11,614 nt of DNA from an uncultured Collinsella sp. GTDB taxonomy: Bacteria; Actinomycetota; Coriobacteriia; Coriobacteriales; Coriobacteriaceae. The position numbers were made by a program, and so were the translations under genes. The DNA lies in NCBI GenBank assembly GCA_902491055.1, contig CABUGI010000061.1, positions 1 through 11,614 on the forward strand, read 5' to 3'. This document shows positions 5,909 to 11,614 of the stretch, in pieces (within the stretch, counting starts at the first letter, position 1; every line of letters starts with the position of its first letter). The notes under the pieces were generated by a model. The model saw only the letters and a program-made list of their open reading frames with translations, searched no databases and was not told the DNA's origin.

Positions 5909-6781
5909 GTGAACCGCGATTTCGCCTCATCGCTCATCCAGCTCAACAATACGTTCTATCGCGAGCACTCCGCTTCCTTTTCCGATACGCGCCAGGCCCC
6001 GTGGCCCGGCTGGGTGCGCACCATGGACATCGCGCTCGGGCAGCTCAACGCCGCCACGATCGAGCATCCCGTCCGCGTCTTCGATCTTGCCTGCGGCAAT
6101 ATGCGATTCGAGAACTTTGCCGCCGGCGGCGCACTTGCCGCCAAGGGCGTCGACGGCGCAAACCCCTCGGCAGATGCCAGCTGCCCGTTTGAGTTCTATG
6201 GTGTCGACTCGTGCCAAGACCTGGCTATCGATGCACATGGCCACGCGCTTCGCATTCCCAACCTGCACTTCCAGGAACTCGACGTGCTCGACGCCCTCAT
6301 GAAGCTCAACCCCGCCGAGACGCCCGACGTGCTTTTCGACGCCCCGCTCGCCGACATCTCGGTCTGCTTTGGCTTTATGCACCACGTGCCATCGTGCGAG
6401 TACCGCGTACGTGTGCTCGACGCCCTGGTGCGCCAGACGCGCCCAGGCGGCATCATCGCCATCAGCTTTTGGGAGTTTATGAACGACGAGCGCATGGCGC
6501 GCAAGGCCGTTCGAGCCGAGGCCCGCGCCGAGCTCACCCCGCCGTTTGAGGGTTACGATTCCGCGCAGTTTGAAGCCGGCGACCACCTCATTGGCTGGCA
6601 AAACGACCGCCACGCCTACCGCTATTGCCATCACTTTGACGATCAGCAAATCACCGACCTGGTGCGCGGCGTCCGTACGTTCTACAAGAGCGGCGAGGTC
6701 CCCGTGCGCGAGCTTGAGCGCTTCCATGCCGACGGTCGCAGCGGCGAGCTCAACCGCTATGTGATCCTCAAGCGCCTGTAG
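5909..6781 (+). CDS. Trm9/ALKBH8-like class I SAM-dependent methyltransferase (probable tRNA wobble methyltransferase)
   Basis: A 290-residue class I methyltransferase with SAM motif I 'VFDLACGN' (57-64), an acidic strand 'YGVDS' (97-101), a post-motif 'FGFMHHVPSCEYRV' (155-168) and 'RPGGIIAISFWEF' (178-190). Several features point beyond a generic methyltransferase to the Trm9/ALKBH8 family. One is N-terminal 'FSDTRQAPWP' (24-33), against F-S-x-T-R-x-x-P-W-P as I recall it in yeast Trm9 and human ALKBH8. Another is the His-His followed by E-x-R-V. A third is the late 'YRYCHHF' (237-243), matching the Trm9 Y-R-Y-Y-H-x-Y region near the C-terminus. Trm9 methylates cm5U34 of tRNA to mcm5U34, the step after Elp3, and an elp3 gene lies 2 kb away. 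A relative insertion (about 71-97) follows motif I. Eukaryotic Trm9 needs the small partner Trm112, and none is seen here. The substrate is an inference from family resemblance and context. Confidence 0.8.
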   Translation: MNRDFASSLIQLNNTFYREHSASFSDTRQAPWPGWVRTMDIALGQLNAATIEHPVRVFDLACGNMRFENFAAGGALAAKGVDGANPSADASCPFEFYGVDSCQDLAIDAHGHALRIPNLHFQELDVLDALMKLNPAETPDVLFDAPLADISVCFGFMHHVPSCEYRVRVLDALVRQTRPGGIIAISFWEFMNDERMARKAVRAEARAELTPPFEGYDSAQFEAGDHLIGWQNDRHAYRYCHHFDDQQITDLVRGVRTFYKSGEVPVRELERFHADGRSGELNRYVILKRL

Positions 6782-6856
6782 GCACCGACGACTCGCCGTC
6801 GAGCCGCACCGCGTCTTTCGGACAAACTATGCCCACCCTTTTTTCAACCCATTGAC

Positions 6857-6878
6857 GGAACGCGCAGCTATGCGTTCC
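6857..6878 (+). promoter_or_regulatory. Inverted repeat in the region upstream of the TrmB-like gene
   Basis: GGAACGC (6857-6863) is complementary to GCGTTCC (6872-6878), with one possible extra G·T pair and a 6-8 nt loop. A -35-like TTGACG (6852-6857) overlaps its left end and a -10-like CATACT (6878-6883) its right end, but the 20-bp spacing is long for a normal promoter. It could be an operator across the promoter or, if transcription starts upstream, a leader hairpin just ahead of the AAGGAG ribosome binding site (6891-6896). No T tract follows, so it is not a terminator. Confidence 0.35.
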
Positions 6879-6900
6879 ATACTTATGACCAAGGAGCCTC

Positions 6901-7740
6901 ATGGGAGCCGTCCACGTTCGCACGCCTAAGAACTTTGTGCTCGAGGAGCGCCTGGAGCGCTACACCGATGCGATCGAGACGAACCCCGAGGCTTATGCCG
7001 GAGATTGGCGCGAGGCTTGCGCGCCAGCTGGCAGCAAGCCCTTCGAACACCTTCACCTGGATCTTGGCTGTGGCAAGGGAACCTATCTGGTCGAGCGCGC
7101 CCACCGCGAGCCCGACACCCTCTTTATCGGCATGGACCAGGAGCCCATCTGCATCGCCTATGCCGCGCAGAAAATCTGCGAGCAGGAGCTGTTCAACGCA
7201 CTCGTCCTGCCCCGAGGCGCCGCATCGCTGCCGCAGCTGTTTGCCGCAGGCGAGCTCGATGTCATCACCATCAACTTTCCCACGCCGCAGCCCAAGGCCA
7301 AGTACGCCAAAAAACGACTCGTCCATGTCGACCATCTGATGCTCTACCGCCCGCTCTTTGCAGCCAGCGCCACCGTCACGCTGCGCACCGACAGCAAGCC
7401 ATTGCGCGACTACGCCCTGGGGCAGTTTGCCGCGGCCGGTTACGACACGCTTTGGGTAAGTGACGACGTCCGCCGCGACCATCCCGAACATCCCGAGACC
7501 GAATACGAGCGCCGCACGCGCGAGATGGGTGCCGCCGTCTATGGCATTTGCGCCACACCTGGAGCGCAGCCCAGCGATGAACAGCTCGCGGCGGGCCGCG
7601 CGCAGAAGCAAAGCCTAGCCTGCTACCTGCCCGATAACCTCGATGAGCTCGCCTATGTGCCTCTGGGCATGGAAGAGGCCGTCGAGAACTTTAGAAACCG
7701 TGCCCGCAAGGGCAAGAAGCGTCTACCGCAAGAGTCCTAG
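6901..7740 (+). CDS. Divergent TrmB-family tRNA (guanine-N7)-methyltransferase
   Basis: A 279-residue protein of the TrmB family, which methylates G46 in the tRNA variable loop. Visible are the SAM motif 'LDLGCGKGTYL' (53-63), 'FIGMDQE' (75-81), the family motif region 'NFPTPQPKAKYAKKRL' (125-140), 'LRTD' (161-164) and 'TEYERR' (200-205). The ATG has AAGGAG 4 nt upstream. Against E. coli TrmB as I remember it (F-P-D-P-W-H-K-A-R-H-N-K-R-R), the Asp is Thr127, the Trp is Gln129 and the His is Tyr134. Asp144 and His151 of E. coli TrmB have been reported as important for activity, so this protein is either altered in mechanism or specificity, or inactive. The downstream Asp164 and T-x-Y-E motif are kept. 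It is longer than usual TrmB (about 210-240 residues), with a C-terminal extension (211-279) ending in a basic stretch (265-274). It lies 119 bp after the Trm9-like gene on the same strand. Confidence 0.82.
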   Translation: MGAVHVRTPKNFVLEERLERYTDAIETNPEAYAGDWREACAPAGSKPFEHLHLDLGCGKGTYLVERAHREPDTLFIGMDQEPICIAYAAQKICEQELFNALVLPRGAASLPQLFAAGELDVITINFPTPQPKAKYAKKRLVHVDHLMLYRPLFAASATVTLRTDSKPLRDYALGQFAAAGYDTLWVSDDVRRDHPEHPETEYERRTREMGAAVYGICATPGAQPSDEQLAAGRAQKQSLACYLPDNLDELAYVPLGMEEAVENFRNRARKGKKRLPQES

Positions 7741-7805
7741 GGGCTTCTGATGGTCGCGACGTCGGCAAACAAGCGCGAATAGGCGCCAACAAACGACCCT
7801 CAAAT

Positions 7806-7928
7806 CTAAGTGAGTAGACTTTTTTGCAATAGCCAAGCACAACCCGCATAACCAATACTAAAACCGCAGGTAGAGCCCTTGCGCAAAAGCCATGTGCTCG
7901 CGATATTGCAAAAAGTCTACTCACTTAG
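7806..7928. repeat. Long inverted repeat (25-26 bp arms, 72-bp centre), MITE-like or structured element
   Basis: The left arm 7806-7831 begins CTAAGTGAGTAGACTTTTTT and ends GCAATA. The right arm 7904-7928 is its reverse complement except for one missing base in the T/A run (6 T on the left, 5 A on the right). Inside, AGCACA (7836-7841) is complementary to TGTGCT (7893-7898), so a transcript could fold into a long hairpin of about 123 nt with one internal loop. No T tract follows the right arm, so it does not look like a simple terminator. No transposase or clear target duplication is seen. A small non-autonomous mobile element, a paired protein-binding site or a structured RNA all remain possible. 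Confidence 0.75.
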
Positions 7929-8010
7929 CTAACGACTACACTAAACGGCTGGGTGGAACGCCCATTTCCTGCATTTTCTCGCGCGCTGGCACCTCGCGCC
8001 GACGCTACGC

Positions 8011-8016
8011 CATAAT
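8011..8016 (+). promoter_or_regulatory. Candidate -10 box (CATAAT) for the DUF3516 helicase gene
   Basis: CATAAT matches the -10 consensus at five of six positions and lies 33 bp before the ATG at 8050. A poor -35 candidate (CTGGCA, 7986-7991) sits 19 bp upstream. A weak purine-rich ribosome binding site (GAGAGA, 8035-8040) lies between it and the start. Confidence 0.35.
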
Positions 8017-8049
8017 AGTTGGCGGACAATCACGAGAGAAAGCAAACAC

Positions 8050-10731
8050 ATGGCACAGACCACGACAGATACCGCCGCCAGCACCGTCTCCGGCGCCGGC
8101 GCCGCCAGCTCGTTCTCGGGCGGCACGGGAACCGAAGCCGAATTCGGCTCGCTCGGCGCGCTCTCCCCTACCTGGTGGGAGCCCGAGGACGGCAGCGAGC
8201 CCGAACCGTGGCTTACGCCCGACCAGGCCTTCGAGCGCTTCTTTGAATGGACGAGCGACCGCGGCATTGAGCTGTGGGATCACCAAGAAGAGGCCCTCAT
8301 GGACCTGGCCGCCGGCGATCACGTCATTTTGGGCACGCCGACCGGATCGGGCAAGTCGCTCGTCGCGCTGGGCATGCTCTTTATGGGCATGGCGCAGGGC
8401 AAACGCTGTTATTACACGGCTCCTATCAAGGCTCTGGTCAGCGAGAAGTTTTTCGACCTGGTACAGGTGCTCGGCCGCGATAACGTGGGCATGATCACCG
8501 GCGACACGCATATCAACACCAAGGCGCCCGTCATCTGCTGCACGGCAGAGATCCTTGCCAACGACGCACTGCGCGAGGGCGAAGATGCCGACGTGGGCTG
8601 CGTAGCCATGGACGAGTTCCACTACTTTGCCGACCCCGGCCGCGGTTGGGCCTGGCAGGTGCCGCTGCTCACCCTGCCCCACACGCAATTCATGCTCATG
8701 AGCGCCACGCTCGGCGATGTCACTGCCATCGCCGCCTCACTCGAGGAGCACACCGGCGCTGCTTGCGACTTGGTTGTCGACGCCCCGCGTCCTGTTCCGC
8801 TGAGCTACGACTATGTGACGACCTCCCTCGAGGGCACGGTCGAGCTCGCCATGCGCCGCGGCGAGGCCCCGCTCTATATCGTGCACTTTAGCCAGGATGC
8901 CGCCCTTGCGACGGCGCAGTCGCTCGCCAATTTTGGCATCGCCAGCAAGGAGCAGCGTGAGGCCATCAAGGAAGCGGCAAAGGGAACGAGCTTCTCCACG
9001 GCCTTTGGCAAGATCCTCAAGCGCTTGCTCGGCTGCGGCGTCGGCGTGCACCATGCTGGCATGTTGCCGCGCTATCGTCTGCTGGTCGAGCGCTTGGCGC
9101 AGCAGGGCCTACTGCCCGTCATTTGCGGCACCGACACACTCGGCGTCGGCATCAACGTGCCCATCCATACCGTGGTGCTCACCGCGCTCACCAAGTTTGA
9201 CGGCTACAAAATGCGTCGCCTGCGCGCCCGCGAGTTCCATCAGATCGCCGGTCGCGCCGGTCGCTCTGGCTTCGATACCGAGGGCATGGTCATCGCCGAG
9301 GCCCCGGAGCACGAGATCGAGAACGCCAAGCTCATGGCCAAGGCGGGCGATGACCCCAAGAAGCTCCGCAAGATCAAAAAGAAGAAGGCCCCCGAGGGCT
9401 TTGTCACCTGGAACAAGCAGACCTTTGAGCGCCTGATCGAGACGCAGCCCGAAACGCTCAAGCCACGCCTTCGCATCACACACTCCATGGTGATTAGCGT
9501 GGTCGAGCAGGGCGGCGACGCTCGCGCCCGCGTGCACGACCTCATCGAGACGAGCTTGCAGGCCCCCGAGGAAAAGGCCAAGCTCGAGGTTCGCGCCGAC
9601 GAGATCTTCGCAACGCTCATCGACTCCGGCATCGTCGTGCGCACCGAGGTGCCGCCCGCACCCGACGCTCCGGCTGACGCCGCGCCGGACATCGACTACG
9701 CGCTGACGGTCGACCTGCCCGAGGACTTTGCCCTCGATCAGCCGCTCTCACCGTTCTTGCTTGCCGCGTTGGAGCTGCTCGACCCCGAGAGTGAGACCTA
9801 TACCATGGATCTGATCTCGATGGTCGAGGCTACGCTCGAGGATCCCAAGCAGGTGCTGCGCGCACAGGAGCGCGCAGCACGTGATCGTGCTATGGCCGAG
9901 ATGAAGGCCGACGGCGTCGACTATGAGGAGCGCTTGGAGCGCATTCAAGACGTCACGTACGAAAAGCCGCTCGAGGATTTGCTCGACGCCGCCTTTGACA
10001 AGTACTGCCAGGAAGTGCCCTGGGCAAACGACTACCAGCTCTCTCCCAAGAGCGTCCTGCGCGATATGCTGGAAAGCGCGAGCGATTTTAAGGGTTACAT
10101 TCAAAAGCTCGGCATCGCCCGCTCCGAGGGCATTTTGCTGCGCTACCTAGCAGAGGCCTACCGTTCACTCGACCGCACCGTGCCCATCGAGAAGCGCGAC
10201 GAGCGCCTGCGCGACATTATCTCGTGGCTGGGCTTTGTGGTGCGCTCGGTGGACTCGAGCCTGGTGGATGAGTGGGAGAACGCCGGCAACCCGGCAGCCC
10301 TCGATGCTGCGCCGCCGCAGGGCATCGACGAGGTCGTGGCGGACCGTCGCGGCTGCACGCTATTGGTGCGCAACGCGCTCTTCCGCCGCGTGACCCTTGC
10401 CGCCCACGAGCACGTTCGCGACCTGGGCGAGCTCGACGACGACTGGGGCATGAGCGAGATCCGCTGGCAAAAAGCACTCGACGCTTACCACGAGCAGCAC
10501 GAGGAAATCCTCACCGACGGAGATGCCCGCAGCGCCGCGATGTTTTCCATTGACGAGTCCGACGAGAAGACCGCGCACGTATGGCACGTGCACCAGATCT
10601 TTGCCGACGAGGATGGCGACCACGACTTTGGCATCATGGGCGATGTCGACCTGGACGCCACGCAAGACGGCGGCGAGGTCATATTCAAAAACTACCGTGT
10701 CGGCTTTATCGAGGACCTGCTCGAAGACTAG
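8050..10731 (+). CDS. Ski2-like DEAD/DEAH-box helicase with C-terminal DUF3516 region
   Basis: An 893-residue superfamily II helicase. After a low-complexity Ala/Ser/Thr/Gly N-terminus (1-40) come a Q-like 'WDHQEEAL' (76-83), Walker A 'GTPTGSGKS' (95-103), Ia 'APIKALVSEK' (124-133), motif II 'DEFHYF' (188-193) and motif III 'SAT' (218-220). The second RecA domain has 'GVHHAG' (332-337), 'GTDTLGVGINVP' (360-371) and motif VI 'HQIAGRAGRSG' (397-407). All catalytic motifs are intact. The DEFH box, the H-H-A-G motif and Q-x-x-G-R-A-G-R place it with Ski2/Mtr4-like helicases. A Lys-rich patch lies at about 433-449, and the remaining roughly 440 residues match the DUF3516 region found on actinobacterial helicases of this type. 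By family it should unwind or remodel RNA or DNA using ATP, but its cellular job is not established. It is a single-gene unit with its own upstream region and a strong terminator. Confidence 0.93.
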   Translation: MAQTTTDTAASTVSGAGAASSFSGGTGTEAEFGSLGALSPTWWEPEDGSEPEPWLTPDQAFERFFEWTSDRGIELWDHQEEALMDLAAGDHVILGTPTGSGKSLVALGMLFMGMAQGKRCYYTAPIKALVSEKFFDLVQVLGRDNVGMITGDTHINTKAPVICCTAEILANDALREGEDADVGCVAMDEFHYFADPGRGWAWQVPLLTLPHTQFMLMSATLGDVTAIAASLEEHTGAACDLVVDAPRPVPLSYDYVTTSLEGTVELAMRRGEAPLYIVHFSQDAALATAQSLANFGIASKEQREAIKEAAKGTSFSTAFGKILKRLLGCGVGVHHAGMLPRYRLLVERLAQQGLLPVICGTDTLGVGINVPIHTVVLTALTKFDGYKMRRLRAREFHQIAGRAGRSGFDTEGMVIAEAPEHEIENAKLMAKAGDDPKKLRKIKKKKAPEGFVTWNKQTFERLIETQPETLKPRLRITHSMVISVVEQGGDARARVHDLIETSLQAPEEKAKLEVRADEIFATLIDSGIVVRTEVPPAPDAPADAAPDIDYALTVDLPEDFALDQPLSPFLLAALELLDPESETYTMDLISMVEATLEDPKQVLRAQERAARDRAMAEMKADGVDYEERLERIQDVTYEKPLEDLLDAAFDKYCQEVPWANDYQLSPKSVLRDMLESASDFKGYIQKLGIARSEGILLRYLAEAYRSLDRTVPIEKRDERLRDIISWLGFVVRSVDSSLVDEWENAGNPAALDAAPPQGIDEVVADRRGCTLLVRNALFRRVTLAAHEHVRDLGELDDDWGMSEIRWQKALDAYHEQHEEILTDGDARSAAMFSIDESDEKTAHVWHVHQIFADEDGDHDFGIMGDVDLDATQDGGEVIFKNYRVGFIEDLLED

Positions 10732-10751
10732 CCGAACTTACCGGAACGAAA

Positions 10752-10788
10752 CGGGACCGCTGGCAATATCGCCAGCGGCCCCGCTTTT
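10752..10788 (+). terminator. Bidirectional intrinsic terminator between convergent genes
   Basis: CGGG-A-CCGCTGGC (10752-10764) pairs with GCCAGCGG-C-CCCG (10771-10783), giving 12 bp with one A·C mismatch around a 6-nt AATATC loop. It is followed by CTTTTGC on the plus strand, 20 nt after the helicase stop. On the minus strand the stem is followed by TTTCGTTCC, so it can also serve the DUF2130 gene, which converges from the other side. Confidence 0.85.
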
Positions 10789-10805
10789 GCACTATACGCT
10801 ATGCC

Positions 10806-11614
10806 TTACTCGGCACCCTCGACCTCATATGAATCCGCCTCGGCGGGCTCATCGTTTGTCTCCGTCGCAGCCCCGCGCGCCTCGTCAAACGCCGCCTTCA
10901 TGGTCTTGTTGCCCCACGTGAGCTTGCGAATGGTAAGATCGTCGGCCTTCTTGTTGGCTAGGCGCAGATTGTTCTCGGAGGACAGCAACGCCTCCTTGGT
11001 TTTCTGCAGATGGCTAATCGTCTTGTCGATCTCATCGATCGCCGTTTGGAACTTGCGGCTCGCGATCTCGTAGTTGCGGCCGAAGTCGTTCTTGAACTTT
11101 TCCATCTTGGCTTCGAAGTTCGTAACGTCGATATTCTGCTGTTTGTACTCCGCCAGCTCCTGCTTATAGCGCAGCGAACCCATGGCAGCGTTGCGAAGAA
11201 GCGTAATCATGGGAATAAAGAACTGCGGGCGGATCACGTACATCTTCTCATAGCGATAGCTCACGTCCACGATGCCGGCGTTGTAAAGCTCGCTCTCGGG
11301 TTCGAGCAACGTGCAGAGCACCGCGTACTCACAGCCTTTCTGGCGACGATCGTGATCGAGTTTCTTAAAGAAGTCCTCGTTCTTGTGCTTGGTCGCAGTC
11401 TCGTCGTTCTCGTTTTTCATCTCGAACATAATCGAAATGACCTCGTTGCCGCTCGCGTCGCACTCGCGGAAGATAAAGTCCCCCTTGGTGCCCTCGGACG
11501 CATCGTTATCTTTCTCAAAGTACGCGTTAGGAAACGCCGTCATGCGTAGGCGGTTAAACTCGGTCTCGCAGTGCTGCTCGAGCGACTCGCCCACCATCTT
11601 GGTGGACAGGCGGA
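10806..11614 (-). CDS. DUF2130 domain protein, C-terminal part (5' end outside window)
   Basis: The frame continues through the right window edge: codons upstream of the first in-window ATG (11597) read R-L-S-T-K, which joins 'MVGESLEQHCETEFN' in the S-T-K-x-x-G-E-x-L-E-x-H-C-E pattern I associate with DUF2130. The gene therefore starts outside the window. Counting from that Met, the visible part has 'KGDFIFRE' (38-45), 'IMFEMKNE' (56-63), 'DFFKKLDHDR' (75-84), 'CEYAVLCTLLE' (89-99) and 'MYVIRPQFFIP' (119-129), then a long charged helical, probably coiled-coil, region (140-225) and an acidic Ala/Glu tail. D40, E59 and K61 are arranged like the D...ExK core of PD-(D/E)xK nucleases, so a nuclease-like fold is possible. 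The biological function of DUF2130 proteins is not known to me. It converges on the helicase gene with the terminator between them. Confidence 0.88.
   Translation of the reverse strand, partial: RLSTKMVGESLEQHCETEFNRLRMTAFPNAYFEKDNDASEGTKGDFIFRECDASGNEVISIMFEMKNENDETATKHKNEDFFKKLDHDRRQKGCEYAVLCTLLEPESELYNAGIVDVSYRYEKMYVIRPQFFIPMITLLRNAAMGSLRYKQELAEYKQQNIDVTNFEAKMEKFKNDFGRNYEIASRKFQTAIDEIDKTISHLQKTKEALLSSENNLRLANKKADDLTIRKLTWGNKTMKAAFDEARGAATETNDEPAEADSYEVEGAE

Larger units (their letters stand above)
7741..8049. other. Gene-free intergenic region between the TrmB-like and helicase genes
   Basis: About 309 bp without a credible coding region. It is more AT-rich than its surroundings. It contains the long inverted repeat (7806-7928) and, near its end, a candidate -10 for the helicase gene. 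I see no clear intrinsic terminator for the TrmB-like gene. The stretch 7929-8000 shows nothing recognisable. Confidence 0.7.

Noticed and set aside
5927..6727. 266-codon minus-strand reading frame
   Set aside because: It is antisense to the Trm9-like gene, whose motifs are convincing, and shows no family pattern of its own.
6786..6801. Hairpin CGACG...CGTCG after the Trm9-like gene as a terminator
   Set aside because: The stem is only 5 bp and no T run follows.
7691..7924. 77-codon minus-strand frame across the inverted repeat
   Set aside because: It has no ribosome binding site, overlaps the end of the TrmB-like gene, and its sequence follows the repeat arms and lacks protein-like pattern.
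7806..7928. Long inverted repeat as an intrinsic terminator of the TrmB-like gene
   Set aside because: The loop is 72 bp, the stem is AT-rich and no T tract follows the right arm.

Overview
The window is GC-rich, gene-dense DNA with short intergenic gaps. The gene content (a DUF3516-type Ski2-like helicase typical of Actinobacteria, a bacterial Elp3, a DUF2130 protein) and the codon bias suggest an actinobacterium, most likely a gut Coriobacteriia member such as Collinsella. That placement is an inference from style and content, because no rRNA or marker gene is present. Nine protein-coding genes are visible, two of them cut by the window edges. I see no tRNA, rRNA, CRISPR array, transposase or phage gene.

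Layout. 1-1116 (+): C-terminal part of an Lhr-like helicase. 1143-3929 (-): a two-gene unit in which Elp3 (radical SAM plus GNAT, tRNA wobble-uridine modification) is followed with no gap by a membrane-anchored spermidine-synthase-like protein. 3948-3981 holds a strong hairpin that probably ends the next unit, with a -10-like box for a possibly leaderless elp3 transcript just beyond it. 4029-5641 (-): a second two-gene unit, a membrane-anchored XRE-type regulator overlapping by 4 bp a membrane-anchored DUF4097 protein. 5642-5908: divergent regulatory region with palindromes. 5909-6781 (+): a class I methyltransferase that resembles the eukaryotic tRNA methyltransferase Trm9/ALKBH8. 6901-7740 (+): a divergent TrmB (tRNA m7G methyltransferase family). 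7741-8049: a gene-free stretch dominated by a long, nearly perfect inverted repeat. 8050-10731 (+): DUF3516 Ski2-like helicase. 10752-10788: a bidirectional terminator. 10806-11614 (-): C-terminal part of a DUF2130 protein.

How the genes may work together. The most interesting reading is that this is a tRNA-modification neighbourhood. Elp3 makes cm5U34, and Trm9 in eukaryotes methyl-esterifies cm5U34 to mcm5U34. A Trm9-like enzyme 2 kb from a bacterial Elp3 raises the possibility of a compact bacterial mcm5U pathway, with a TrmB-family protein as the next gene. The XRE/DUF4097 unit lying between them looks like a separate cell-envelope sensing module. The two helicases and the DUF2130 protein show no clear functional tie to the rest.
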